Assembly: GCF_014648475.1 (NCBI RefSeq)
Contig: NZ_BMRE01000002.1
Span: 372,001 to 436,000, forward strand
DNA: 64,000 bases
Reading direction: 5' to 3'
From: Lentzea flava
Lineage (GTDB): Bacteria > Actinomycetota > Actinomycetes > Mycobacteriales > Pseudonocardiaceae
Shown here: positions 33,498 to 42,779 of the stretch, one piece after another
Position numbering within the stretch: position 1 is the stretch's first letter
Layout: the number at the start of each line of letters is the position of its first letter
Made by a program: the position numbers and the translations under genes
The notes under the pieces: model-generated
Told to the model about the DNA's origin: nothing
Database searches by the model: none
What the model saw: only the letters and a program-made list of their open reading frames with translations

Positions 33498-34952
33498 GTG
33501 GACGTACTCGAACTCGCGCGGTGGCAGTTCGGCATCACCACCGTCTATCACTTCCTGATGGTGCCGCTGACGATCGGCCTGTCGCTGCTCGTGGCGGCGA
33601 TGCAGACCGCGTGGGTGCGCACGGGCAACGAGCGCTACTACAAGATGACGAAGTTCTGGGGGAAGCTCCTCCTGATCAACTTCGCCATGGGTGTCGTCAC
33701 GGGCATCGTGCAGGAGTTCCAGTTCGGCATGGCCTGGAGCGCCTACTCGCGGTTCGTGGGTGACGTGTTCGGTGCCCCGCTCGCGATGGAGGGCCTCGTC
33801 GCCTTCTTCGTCGAGTCGACGTTCCTCGGCCTGTGGATCTTCGGCTGGGACAAGCTGCCGAAGAAGGTCCACCTCGCGTGTGCCTGGGCGTTCTCGCTCG
33901 CCACGATGGCCAGCGCGTACTTCATCCTCGCCGCCAACTCGTGGATGCAGCACCCGGTCGGCATCGTGCTGGAGGACGGGCGTCCTCGCCTCACCTCGAT
34001 CTGGGCCGTGCTGACCAACAACACGACGCTCGCCGCCTTCCCGCACACCATCGCGGGTGCGTTCGCGGTCGCCGCCACGTTCCTCGTGGGCATCGGCGCC
34101 TGGCACCTGTGGAAGAAGTCGGACGAGGAGGGTGTCTGGCGCAGCTCGCTCAAGCTCGGCACCTGGGTCGGCGTCGTGGCGTTCGCGGTGCTCGCGATCA
34201 GCGGCGACGTGCAGGGCAAGCTGATGTTCCAGCAGCAGCCGATGAAGATGGCCGCGGCGGAGGCCCTGTGCCACACCGAGGAGCCCGCCGCGTTCTCGAT
34301 CTTCGCGATCGGTGACGTCCGCAGGCCCGACTGCGAGAACGTCAAGAGCATCACGGTGCCGGCGCTGCTGAGCTTCCTCGCCAACAACGACTTCACCAGC
34401 GAGGTCAAGGGCATCCAGGACCTGGTCCCGATGTACCAGGAGAAGTACGGCACGAACTACCCGGTCGACGAACGGCTCGGTGAGCTGAGCGGCAAGCCGA
34501 TCGACTACGTGCCGGCGCTTCCCGTGACGTACTGGGGCTTCCGGCTGATGATCGGCTTCGGCGCGATCTCGGCGGGACTGGGCCTCGTGATGCTGTGGCT
34601 GACCCGCGGCGGTCGCGTGCCCAGGGGCAAGTGGTTCCCGATCACCGCGCTCGCCGGCATCGCGACGCCGTTCCTCGCCAACAGCTTCGGCTGGATCTTC
34701 ACCGAGATGGGGCGGCAGCCGTTCGTGGTGGTGCCGAACCCGTCCGGTGTGGACGGTGTCTGGATGTTCACCGCGCAGGCGGTCTCGAACAGCGCACCTG
34801 GCGAGATCCTCACCTCGCTGATCGCGCTCACGCTGACCTACGGGGCGCTGGCCTGCGTCGAGGTCTACCTGATCCGCAAGTACGTCCGCGGTGGTGTCGC
34901 CGGGGTCATTCCCGCGAAAACCGACGACGGCGCGCTGGCGTTCGCGTACTAG
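33498..34952 (+). CDS. cydA: Cytochrome bd oxidase subunit I
   Basis: 484 aa; TACGCT 7 nt before the GTG suggests leaderless initiation. High-affinity quinol oxidase subunit carrying hemes b558, b595 and d. About nine membrane helices. His18 in TTVYHFLMVPLTIGL matches the E. coli heme ligand His19, and FTEMGRQPFVVV holds the conserved GRQP motif. The Q-loop is short, as in Gram-positive enzymes. First gene of cydA-cydB-cydDC. Confidence 0.95.
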   Translation: MDVLELARWQFGITTVYHFLMVPLTIGLSLLVAAMQTAWVRTGNERYYKMTKFWGKLLLINFAMGVVTGIVQEFQFGMAWSAYSRFVGDVFGAPLAMEGLVAFFVESTFLGLWIFGWDKLPKKVHLACAWAFSLATMASAYFILAANSWMQHPVGIVLEDGRPRLTSIWAVLTNNTTLAAFPHTIAGAFAVAATFLVGIGAWHLWKKSDEEGVWRSSLKLGTWVGVVAFAVLAISGDVQGKLMFQQQPMKMAAAEALCHTEEPAAFSIFAIGDVRRPDCENVKSITVPALLSFLANNDFTSEVKGIQDLVPMYQEKYGTNYPVDERLGELSGKPIDYVPALPVTYWGFRLMIGFGAISAGLGLVMLWLTRGGRVPRGKWFPITALAGIATPFLANSFGWIFTEMGRQPFVVVPNPSGVDGVWMFTAQAVSNSAPGEILTSLIALTLTYGALACVEVYLIRKYVRGGVAGVIPAKTDDGALAFAY

Positions 34953-34962
34953 GGGAGAAGCT

Positions 34963-35931
34963 GTGGAAACGCTCTGGTTCTGCGTGATCGCCCTGCTGTG
35001 GCTGGGCTACCTGTTCCTCGAAGGATTCGACTTCGGCGTCGGCATGCTGCTGCCCTTCCTCGGGCGCGACAACACCGAGCGCCGGGTCATGATCAACACC
35101 ATCGGGCCGGTGTGGGACGGCAACGAGGTGTGGCTCCTCGTCGCGGGCGGTGCCACGTTCGCGGCGTTCCCCGGCTGGTATGCGGCGCTCTTCAGTGCCG
35201 CGTACCTGCCTCTAACGCTGTTCCTGCTGGCGCTGATCGGCCGCGGCGTCGCGTTCGAGTACCGCGGCAAGGTGGACTCGGAGCGCTGGCGCAAGGTCTG
35301 GGACACCGTGATCTTCGTGGGCTCGTGGGTCGCCGCGCTCGGCGTCGGGCTGGTCATCGCGACCACCGTGATCGGACTGCCGATCGACGCCAACGGTGAC
35401 CGGGTCGGCTCGCCGTTCGCGGCGATCACGCTGCAGTCGTTGCTCGGCGCGCTGGCGATCGCGGGCTACGCACTGGTGCACGGCGCGATCTTCGTGTCGC
35501 TCAAGACCGAGGGCGAGATCCGCGAACGGGCACGCCGGATGGCGTTGACGATGGCGCCGGTCGCGTTGCTGCCGCTGGTGGCGCTGCTGCTCTACGTCGC
35601 GGGGTTCTGGGCGCTGCCGGTGGTCCTGTTCGCGGGACTCGCGCTGTGGCGGCTCTGGGCGGGTCGCGAAGGACAGGCGTTCGCGTTCATGGGGCTCGCC
35701 GTCGCCGCGACCGTCACGGTGCTGTTCGCCTCGCTCTACCCGAACGTGCTGCCGTCCACTTTGGACCCGGCGTACTCGCTCACCGTCGCGGGTGCGGCGT
35801 CGAGCCCGTACACGCTGACCGTCATGACGTGGGTGGCGGCGTTCGGCACGCCCGCCGTGCTGATCTACCAGGGCTGGACCTACTGGGTGTTCCGCAAGCG
35901 CATCGGCGTGCGGCACATCCCGGTGCACTGA
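34963..35931 (+). CDS. cydB: Cytochrome bd oxidase subunit II
   Basis: 322 aa from GTG 34963, with AGGGGAGAAG upstream, 10 bp after cydA. Eight or so membrane helices; the N-terminal LWLGYLFLEGFDFGVGMLLPFLG and GPVWDGNEVWLLVAGGATFAAFP are family signatures. Pairs with CydA and stabilises the hemes. The next gene starts 1 bp after its stop. Confidence 0.95.
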   Translation: METLWFCVIALLWLGYLFLEGFDFGVGMLLPFLGRDNTERRVMINTIGPVWDGNEVWLLVAGGATFAAFPGWYAALFSAAYLPLTLFLLALIGRGVAFEYRGKVDSERWRKVWDTVIFVGSWVAALGVGLVIATTVIGLPIDANGDRVGSPFAAITLQSLLGALAIAGYALVHGAIFVSLKTEGEIRERARRMALTMAPVALLPLVALLLYVAGFWALPVVLFAGLALWRLWAGREGQAFAFMGLAVAATVTVLFASLYPNVLPSTLDPAYSLTVAGAASSPYTLTVMTWVAAFGTPAVLIYQGWTYWVFRKRIGVRHIPVH

Positions 35932-35932
35932 C

Positions 35933-38929
35933 GTGAACCGAGGCCCGCTGGGTGCACTGCCCCAGCTCTCGAAGAACGCCAGGCGCGCCCTCGTCGGGGT
36001 GGGCGCGCTGGCGTTCCTCAACTCGCTCGCGCTGGTCGCCCAGGCGGTCGCGCTGGCCGGTGTGATCACCGGCAACACCGATCTGCTGCCGCTGCTCGCC
36101 GTCGCCGTGGTCGCCCGTGCCGGTCTCTCGTGGGCCACGGAGTCGGCAGCCGCCCGCGCCGCCGCCGGTGCCAAGGAGGAACTGCGCACGCAGCTGCTCG
36201 CCAGGTCGTTCGAGCGCGGTCCCGGCTGGATCGCCGAACGCGGCACGGCCGAGCTGTCGGTGCTCGCGACCAAGGGACTGGACGCGCTCGACGCCTACTT
36301 CACCCGCTACCTGCCCGCGCTGGTCACCGCGGTGGTCGTGCCGCCGCTGGTCGGCGCGTGGATCCTCTTCACCGACTGGCCGTCGGCGATCCTGATCGCG
36401 GTCACCGTGCCGCTCATCCCGCTCTTCGCCGCGCTGATCGGCTGGTACACCGAGAAGCGCGTCAAGAAGGCCGCCGACGTCACCGAGCTGCTGTCGGCGC
36501 AACTCCTCGAACTGCTCAGGGCGCTCCCGGTCCTGACCGTGTTCGGTCGCGCGAAGCAGCAGGCGACCGCCGTCCGCCAGATCGGCGAACAGCACCGCAA
36601 GGCCACGATGGGCACGCTCAAGATCGCGTTCCTGAGCGCCCTCGTCCTGGAGATCGCCGCGTCGTTGTCTGTCGCGTTGATCGCGGTCGGCGTGGGCGTC
36701 CGGCTGGTGCACGGCGACATGACGTTGATGACTGCGCTGGTGGTGCTGATCCTGGCGCCAGAGTGCTACCTGCCCCTGCGTGCGGCCGGTGCCGCTCACC
36801 ACGCCAGCGAGGACGGCCTGGAGGCCGTGCGCCGCGTCGCCGAGGTGGTCGACCACGAGGACAGGACTCGACCGCGGGTCCCCGGCGGGTCCGTTCACGT
36901 CGACAACCTGCGCGTCCTGCGCAGGGGCGGGTTCGCTCCGGACGGGCTCACGTTCGACGTGCGGCCGGGCGAGATCTACCGGCTCGAAGGCGCGAGCGGT
37001 GCGGGCAAGTCGACGACGTTCCAGGTGCTGCTCGGCTTCCTGGAGCCGACGGACGGCACCGCGTTCGTCGCGGGCGACATCGCCTACGTGCCGCAGAAGC
37101 CCGCGTTCGCCGCCGCCACACCGCGCGCCGAGCTGGAGCTCACCGTTCCCGGCGCCGACGACATCGAAGAAGTTGCGCGTGAGGTCGTGGCTGAGCATCT
37201 GCTCGACCGCCGCATCACCGACCTCTCTACCGGTGAACGCCAACGCGTCGCGGTCGCGCGCGCTTTGCTGAGGGTCCGCCACGGCGCCACGGTTCTGTTG
37301 CTCGACGAGCCGACCGCGCACCTCGACCCGGTGACAAGTCGCAAAGTCGACAAAGCGATCAAGAGAGCAAGTGCCACGGCCGCCGTCGTCCTCGCCTCGC
37401 ACCGCGACAAGGCGTCGGACGAGGAGGAGACGATCGCCAAGGTCGTCACCGAGGAGACGCAGCAGGAACGTCCGAAGCGGCTCCCGATCCCGTGGAAGGG
37501 CGCTGGGCTCGGCGTGCTCGCCACCCTGGCCGGCATCGCGCTGACCGCGCTGGCCGCGCACCTGATCTTCCGGGCCTCCCAGCAGCCGCCGATCCTCACG
37601 CTGACCGTGCTGGTCGTGGGCGTGCGGACGTTCGCGCTGAGCAAGGGCGTGCTGCGGTACGTCGAACGCCTGGTCACGCACCACGAGGCGTTCAAGCTCG
37701 CGACCGATCTGCGCGCCGAGCTGTGGTTGCGGCTGGTCCGCACCCAGCGCCGCGACGGCCTGCAGCGGCTCGTCGAGGACACCGACACTGTCCGCGACCT
37801 GGTGCCGCGCGTCCTCGTGCCGCCGGTCGTGGCCATCGGCGCGGGTATAGCGACCACGGTCCTGTTCGCGTTCATCGATCCTGTGGCAGCTCTGACGCTG
37901 GGTGGCCTGCTCCTCGCGGCCGGTCTGACCGCCCCGGCGGTTGCCGTCTGGACGGAACGCCGGGCCAGCACGAAGCTCGCGCGTGGCCGCAGGAAGGTCG
38001 CCCAGGACACGATCAACGCCCTTGCGGCCGCACCGGACCTCATCGCGCACAACGCCCACCACCGACTGCTCGCGCAGCTCCACGCCGAGGACGTCGAACT
38101 CGCCGGGGAGACCCGCAAGCAAGCGTTTGGCACGGGCGCTGCCACGGCGATCGTGCTGCTCGCGACCGGTCTGGCGGCCCTGATCTGCGCCACGACCGGC
38201 AACCCCGTGCTGGGGCTGGTCCCGCTCGCACTCGCCGAGCCGCTGGCCGCGCTGCCGTTGGCAGCTCAGCAGCGGAAGGCGCTGCAGGAGGCGAGCGCGC
38301 GGCTGCAGTTCGACGCTCCAGAACGTCCGGAAGCGCCGCGGGGCAGGCGGATCCGGCTGGACAACGTCGACGTCCGCTGGCCAGGTGCGACCGAGCCGAC
38401 GTTGCGCGACCTGCACCTCAACATCGAGCCGGGGACGCACGTGGCGATCGTCGGACCGTCGGGCAGCGGCAAGTCGACGCTGTTCGCGCTGCTGCTGGGG
38501 TTCCTGCAGCCGGAGCGCGGCATCGCGGAACTGCCGCGCGCGACCTGGTGCCCGCAGGAGCCGATGCTGGTCAGCACGACCGTGCGGGAGAACCTGCGCA
38601 TGTCGGGCCCCCACGACGACGAGGAGCTGCGCGAGGCGTTGCGCAAGGCCTGCCTGCCGGAATGGGCGGACCGGCTGGACACCGTGATCCGGCCCGACCA
38701 GGTGTCGGGCGGCGAGGCGCAACGGCTTGCGCTGGCAAGGGCGTTGCTGCACGACGCCGACGTGGTGCTGCTCGACGAGCCCACCGCGCATCTGGACGAG
38801 CCGACAGCGCAACGGTTGCTGGAGCAGCTCAGGAACGACAAGCGGACGATCTTGCACATCACGCACCGCCCGGACGAGGCGGCGAGGGCGGACCTGGTGC
38901 TGGACCTCGGCACGCCCGCATACCGTTGA
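35933..38929 (+). CDS. cydDC: Fused CydD-CydC ABC transporter (thiol exporter for cytochrome bd assembly)
   Basis: 998 aa, GTG 1 bp after cydB. Two complete ABC half-transporters in one chain, as in Streptomyces: membrane domain 1 (about 1-300), ATPase 1 with Walker A GASGAGKST, membrane domain 2 (about 510-800), ATPase 2 with GPSGSGKST. Walker B VLLLDEPTAHLD and VVLLDEPTAHLD. ATPase 2 has VSGGEAQR; ATPase 1 has the odd signature LSTGERQR and a shortened helical segment before it, so the two sites may not be equivalent. Exports cysteine/reduced thiols needed for bd oxidase assembly. Confidence 0.93.
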   Translation: MNRGPLGALPQLSKNARRALVGVGALAFLNSLALVAQAVALAGVITGNTDLLPLLAVAVVARAGLSWATESAAARAAAGAKEELRTQLLARSFERGPGWIAERGTAELSVLATKGLDALDAYFTRYLPALVTAVVVPPLVGAWILFTDWPSAILIAVTVPLIPLFAALIGWYTEKRVKKAADVTELLSAQLLELLRALPVLTVFGRAKQQATAVRQIGEQHRKATMGTLKIAFLSALVLEIAASLSVALIAVGVGVRLVHGDMTLMTALVVLILAPECYLPLRAAGAAHHASEDGLEAVRRVAEVVDHEDRTRPRVPGGSVHVDNLRVLRRGGFAPDGLTFDVRPGEIYRLEGASGAGKSTTFQVLLGFLEPTDGTAFVAGDIAYVPQKPAFAAATPRAELELTVPGADDIEEVAREVVAEHLLDRRITDLSTGERQRVAVARALLRVRHGATVLLLDEPTAHLDPVTSRKVDKAIKRASATAAVVLASHRDKASDEEETIAKVVTEETQQERPKRLPIPWKGAGLGVLATLAGIALTALAAHLIFRASQQPPILTLTVLVVGVRTFALSKGVLRYVERLVTHHEAFKLATDLRAELWLRLVRTQRRDGLQRLVEDTDTVRDLVPRVLVPPVVAIGAGIATTVLFAFIDPVAALTLGGLLLAAGLTAPAVAVWTERRASTKLARGRRKVAQDTINALAAAPDLIAHNAHHRLLAQLHAEDVELAGETRKQAFGTGAATAIVLLATGLAALICATTGNPVLGLVPLALAEPLAALPLAAQQRKALQEASARLQFDAPERPEAPRGRRIRLDNVDVRWPGATEPTLRDLHLNIEPGTHVAIVGPSGSGKSTLFALLLGFLQPERGIAELPRATWCPQEPMLVSTTVRENLRMSGPHDDEELREALRKACLPEWADRLDTVIRPDQVSGGEAQRLALARALLHDADVVLLDEPTAHLDEPTAQRLLEQLRNDKRTILHITHRPDEAARADLVLDLGTPAYR

Positions 38930-38934
38930 GGACC

Positions 38935-40038
38935 ATGGACCCCTCCCTGGCGCGGCGCGTGCTCGTCGCGTCCACCGAGATCACGTCGGCGGCGCTGGAA
39001 GACCCGGAGAACGTGCTGAGGCTCGTGGTGGAGGCGGCCGCGGAGATCGCGGACGCCGACCTCGGGCTCGCCATGCTCGCCACGGCCGACGACGGCACGC
39101 TCACCGTCGAGGCGTCCAGCGGCGAACCGATCACCGCCGCGTTGAGCCCGCGCAGCGCCGCCGCGAAGGCAGCGCGCACGGGCGTCCCGGTGATGGCCGA
39201 CGACGTGACGAGCGACCCGCGCACCGCCCCGTACGTTCCGCAGGCGTTGCGGAACTACGGGCCGTTCGCCGTGGCGCCGTTCGGCACGTCGGACCGCAAG
39301 ATCGGCGCGCTGGCCGTCTACCGCAGGCGGGACAAGCCGCCGTTCACGCAGGAGACCGTGGACGTGCTGACGGCGTTCGCCGCTCAGGCCGGGCTCGCGG
39401 TCGTGCTCGCCGAGGGCTTCACGGCACGGCAGCGCGTCGCCGTCTACGAGGAGCGCGAGCGGATCGCCCGCGACCTGCACGACGTGATCATCCAGCGGCT
39501 CTACGGGGCAGGTGTGCAGCTCAGCCTGCTGGAACGGCGCCTGGGCAAGAAGCTCGACGCCTCCCAGCGCGCCAGGATCGACGAAGCCGTCGAGCTCGTC
39601 GACGAGACGATCGCCGAGGTCCGTGCGACCGTCCGCAAGCTGCGCAACACCGACCCCGCCGACTCCGCCGACCTGCTCGACTCGATCAACGCCGAGGTCC
39701 GCACGGCAGGCGAGCTGCTCGGATTTTCGCCGCGCCTTCATGTGGCGGGCGACCTGGCGAACGTGCCGCGCAGGCACGCCGACGACGCGCGGGCGGCGTT
39801 GCGCGAGGCGTTGTCCAACGTCGTACGGCACTCAGGCGCGACGAACGTGCAGATCGACGTACGGCGCGATGAGAAGCATCTGCTGCTGCGCGTCGCGGAC
39901 AACGGGTGCGGCATCCCGTCCGGTGTGACTCAGCGCGGATTGCGGCATCTCGCCGAACGGGCGAAGTCCGCGAGTGGCGATTTCCGCGTCGTGAGTTCGC
40001 CGAACGGGACGACGCTCACCTGGTCCGTCCCCGTTTAG
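38935..40038 (+). CDS. GAF-domain sensor histidine kinase (DevS-like)
   Basis: 367 aa, ATG 38935, 5 bp after cydDC. One GAF domain (about 20-160), HisKA_3 dimerisation helix with ERIARDLHDVIIQRLYGAG (His182 phosphorylated) and a HATPase_c domain with DNGCGIP and GLRHLAERA. DevS/DosS-type kinases have this order but two GAF domains, the first binding heme; here only one is present and no heme His is evident. 3' end overlaps the convergent response regulator by 23 bp. Probably senses redox or oxygen state for the cyd genes. Confidence 0.9.
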   Translation: MDPSLARRVLVASTEITSAALEDPENVLRLVVEAAAEIADADLGLAMLATADDGTLTVEASSGEPITAALSPRSAAAKAARTGVPVMADDVTSDPRTAPYVPQALRNYGPFAVAPFGTSDRKIGALAVYRRRDKPPFTQETVDVLTAFAAQAGLAVVLAEGFTARQRVAVYEERERIARDLHDVIIQRLYGAGVQLSLLERRLGKKLDASQRARIDEAVELVDETIAEVRATVRKLRNTDPADSADLLDSINAEVRTAGELLGFSPRLHVAGDLANVPRRHADDARAALREALSNVVRHSGATNVQIDVRRDEKHLLLRVADNGCGIPSGVTQRGLRHLAERAKSASGDFRVVSSPNGTTLTWSVPV

Positions 40039-40633
40039 CCACCCAGGCGGCGGCTTGCGTCCGTCGTTCCATGCCGAGTTTGGCGAGCACGGACGTCACG
40101 TAGTTCTTCACGGTCTTCTCCGCGAGGAAGAGCCGTTCACCGATTTGGCGGTTTGTCAGGCCCTCACCGATGAGCTCCAGCACGCGCTGTTCCTGATCGG
40201 TGAGGCCGACGGGGGCCGGATTGCGCATCCGTTCGAGCACGCGCGCCGTCGTCGCGGGGTCCAGAAGGGACCGTCCAGCCGCGACCTCGCGCACGGCCGT
40301 GACGACGTCCTGACCGCGAACCTGCTTGAGCAGATAGCCGGACGCACCGGCCATGATGGCCCCGATCAGCGCCTCCTCGTCGTCGAACGCGGTCAGCACG
40401 AGACACCGGATGCCCAGGTCGCGCAACGACCGGCACAGGTCAACGCCACTGCCGTCGGGAAGCTGAACGTCCACGACGGCCACATCGGGCTGCGTCTTCT
40501 GAGCTCTGGTCACCGCCTCGTCGACCGAGCCGGCTTCGGCGATGACGGAGATGTCCGCCTCGTCGTCGAGCATCTCGCGCAGTCCTCTGCGCACGACCTC
40601 GTGATCGTCGACCAACAAAACTCGCACTGGCAC
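40016..40633 (-). CDS. NarL/LuxR-family response regulator (DevR/DosR-like)
   Basis: 205 aa from GTG 40633; TACGGT 6 nt upstream suggests a leaderless start. Receiver domain with LLVDDHEVVRRGL and phosphoacceptor Asp55 in VVDVQLPDG. The HTH (GLTDQEQRVLELIGEGLTNR, then LFLAEKTVKNYVTSVLAKLG and MERRTQAA) is very close to mycobacterial DevR. Convergent with its kinase, overlapping by 23 bp. The DevR-like box upstream of cydA is its likely target. Confidence 0.93.
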   Translation of the reverse strand: MPVRVLLVDDHEVVRRGLREMLDDEADISVIAEAGSVDEAVTRAQKTQPDVAVVDVQLPDGSGVDLCRSLRDLGIRCLVLTAFDDEEALIGAIMAGASGYLLKQVRGQDVVTAVREVAAGRSLLDPATTARVLERMRNPAPVGLTDQEQRVLELIGEGLTNRQIGERLFLAEKTVKNYVTSVLAKLGMERRTQAAAWVAKRGRTR

Positions 40634-40694
40634 GAATCCACCGTACGTCGAATGGCTGTTCCTGAGCGTGACTCGTATTGGCACAGTTCTTGTC

Positions 40695-41189
40695 ATGGCA
40701 GAAGGCTCGGTACGACCGATCGAGGAAGCTGATCGCATAGTTGTTGCCCGATTGGTACTCGAGCTATGGGGAGCGCACACGGCTGTCGCGCACGGCGAGG
40801 TGTTCTTCCCGGCCAGTCTGCCGGGCTTCCTCGTGGAGAAGCAGGGCCACGTCCTCGGTCTGCTGACCTACGCGGTCGCGAACCACCAGCTCGAGATCGT
40901 GACGATCGACGCGCTGCGGCGGGGCCGCGGCGTCGGCACCGCGCTGGTCGACGCTGCGGTCCGCCAAGCGCGCACCCTGGGCTGCAGCCGGGTGCGGCTG
41001 ACGACCACCAACGACAACCTCGACGCGTTGCGCTTCTACCAGCGCCGCGGCTTCAAGCTGGCGGCGTTGAGACCGGACGCGGTGCGCGAGGCCCGGAAGC
41101 TGAAGCCGGAGATCCCCGCGGTTGGGGATTACGGCATCCCCATCACAGACGAGGTTGACCTGGAACGATGGGTCGCACCTCGCCAGTAG
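40695..41189 (+). CDS. GNAT-family N-acetyltransferase
   Basis: 164 aa from ATG 40695. GNAT fold with acetyl-CoA loop RRGRGVGTALVDAAVRQA and the C-terminal NLDALRFYQRRGFKLAAL. Divergent from the response regulator. Substrate cannot be deduced. Its stop is embedded in the first box of a DnaA-box cluster (41187). Confidence 0.87.
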   Translation: MAEGSVRPIEEADRIVVARLVLELWGAHTAVAHGEVFFPASLPGFLVEKQGHVLGLLTYAVANHQLEIVTIDALRRGRGVGTALVDAAVRQARTLGCSRVRLTTTNDNLDALRFYQRRGFKLAALRPDAVREARKLKPEIPAVGDYGIPITDEVDLERWVAPRQ

Positions 41190-41229
41190 TCCACAGGTGT
41201 CCACACCCTTGTCCACAGGGTTGTGCACA
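41187..41229. promoter_or_regulatory. Second cluster of DnaA boxes
   Basis: In 43 bp: TAGTCCACA (41187), GTGTCCACA (41197), a perfect TTGTCCACA (41209) and TTGTGCACA (41221), all in one orientation at 10-12-bp steps. It fills the space between two convergent genes (stops at 41189 and 41235), so it is not a promoter; DnaA titration or a DnaA-dependent chromosome function is more likely. Confidence 0.6.
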
Positions 41230-41234
41230 GGTTT

Positions 41235-41801
41235 CTACACATGGAGCGGGTTGAACGCCTCGTCCCACGCGGCCGCGACCTGATGCGCGCACGTGGACGG
41301 CGCGACGCCTCCCACCCCGGTGCCGAGCCCCGGCATCGCGATGGTGCGGACGGCGTCGCGCACCGGCGTGCCGTCCTCCAGGCGTCCTTCGAGCCACAGC
41401 CTCAGCACGGCTCGTGCGGCCAGGTAGGGGTGGACGGTGTCGACCGGCAGCCGCTCACCGGGCACCCGCATCGTCGGCGCGCTGATGAGCCACGCCGGCT
41501 CGGTCTCGCCCGTAGCGACGATCTGCGCCTCGCCGACGGGCAGCTCACCGCCGTGCAGGGCGAGCACCGCACTGCGGACGTTGTTCTCGACCTGGGGGAA
41601 CGCCGTGGCGTAGACGGCGTCGATGCCGCCGCGCATCCAGCCCTGGGAGTTGGCGGGGCTGACTATCGCCTGCGCGTTGATGTCGAGCACCGACCCGCGA
41701 TGCACCCGCACTCCGAGGCGTCCGTCCGCGACGGCGAGCCAGGCGTTCGCCATCGGTTCGTCGACCGCGCACAACACGAGTTCAGGCGCTAGAGCGGGCA
41801 C
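41235..41801 (-). CDS. Macrodomain (ADP-ribose-binding) protein
   Basis: 188 aa from GTG 41801. Macro fold: INAQAIVSPANSQGWMRGGID (substrate-binding Asn and Gly-rich loop) and the C-terminal IAMPGLGTGVGG phosphate-binding loop. Macrodomains bind or hydrolyse ADP-ribose on proteins, nucleic acids or metabolites. Stands alone, divergent from pheA; no toxin partner is seen. Confidence 0.87.
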   Translation of the reverse strand: MPALAPELVLCAVDEPMANAWLAVADGRLGVRVHRGSVLDINAQAIVSPANSQGWMRGGIDAVYATAFPQVENNVRSAVLALHGGELPVGEAQIVATGETEPAWLISAPTMRVPGERLPVDTVHPYLAARAVLRLWLEGRLEDGTPVRDAVRTIAMPGLGTGVGGVAPSTCAHQVAAAWDEAFNPLHV

Positions 41802-41888
41802 GCCCCAAGCATTCCAGTTCGAACGGTCCTGACGGAACCCGGGTTTGGCCGCTGACACACGCGTGATGTGCGCCTCTACGCTGACGCG

Positions 41889-42779
41889 ATGCAGCGCATT
41901 GCGTACTTCGGACCACAAGGGACCTTCACCGAGCAGGCCGCTCTCCGCTTCGGCTCCGAACTCGTCCCGGTGGACACGATTCAGCTCGCCATCGCCTCGG
42001 TGCGCAAGGGCGAAACCGAGTTCGCGTGCGTGCCCATCGAGAACTCGGTCGAGGGCGCCGTGCCCGCGACGCTCGACGCCCTGGTGCGCGACGAGCCGGT
42101 CGTCGCGGTGGCCGAGACGGTGCTCGACGTCCGCTTCAGCGTCCTGGTCCGTCCGGGCACGACCGAGATCAGGACGATCGCCTCGCACCCGCACGCCCTG
42201 GCCCAGGTCCGCGAGTGGATCGCCGACTCGCTGCCCGGCGTCACCTCGATCGCCACGTCGTCCACCGCTGCCGCCGCTGCCGCCGTGGAACGAGGCGAGT
42301 TCGACGCCGCCGTGACCGCCCCCGTCGCCGTGCACCACTACGAACTCGACGAGTACGCGACGAACGTCCTGGATGTCGCCGACGCCCGCACCCGCTTCCT
42401 GCTGCTGCGCCGACCGGGTGCACTGCCTGAGCCGACCGGGGCAGACCGCACCAGCGTCGTCGTGACCACCCCGAACCGCGTGGGCGTCCTGTCCGAGCTG
42501 CTCACCGAGCTGGCGTTGCGTGGGATCAATCTCACCGGCCTCGAATCGCGCCCCACCAAGGGCAAACTGGGGGAGTACCGCTTCTACATCGACGTCGAGG
42601 GGCACATCGCAGAACCGAGGATCGGTGACGCGCTGGCCGCGCTGCACCGACACTCGCGCGAGATCCGGTTCCTCGGGTCCTTCCCGAAGGCCGACCACGA
42701 GCCCGTTGAGGCTCACAACGACGAGTTCGCCGCAGCCGCCGCTTGGGTCGATGCTGTCAGAAAGGGCGAGCGCGGGTGA
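41889..42779 (+). CDS. pheA: Prephenate dehydratase
   Basis: 296 aa from ATG 41889; TACGCT 6 nt upstream suggests a leaderless start. Converts prephenate to phenylpyruvate in phenylalanine synthesis. Periplasmic-binding-like catalytic domain (FGPQGTFTEQAAL, IENSVEGAVPATLD, and TRF in DARTRFLLL) and a C-terminal ACT domain with the ESRP motif (GLESRPTKGKLGEYRFYID) for feedback by phenylalanine. Monofunctional, without a chorismate mutase part. Overlaps the next gene by GTGA. Confidence 0.95.
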   Translation: MQRIAYFGPQGTFTEQAALRFGSELVPVDTIQLAIASVRKGETEFACVPIENSVEGAVPATLDALVRDEPVVAVAETVLDVRFSVLVRPGTTEIRTIASHPHALAQVREWIADSLPGVTSIATSSTAAAAAAVERGEFDAAVTAPVAVHHYELDEYATNVLDVADARTRFLLLRRPGALPEPTGADRTSVVVTTPNRVGVLSELLTELALRGINLTGLESRPTKGKLGEYRFYIDVEGHIAEPRIGDALAALHRHSREIRFLGSFPKADHEPVEAHNDEFAAAAAWVDAVRKGERG

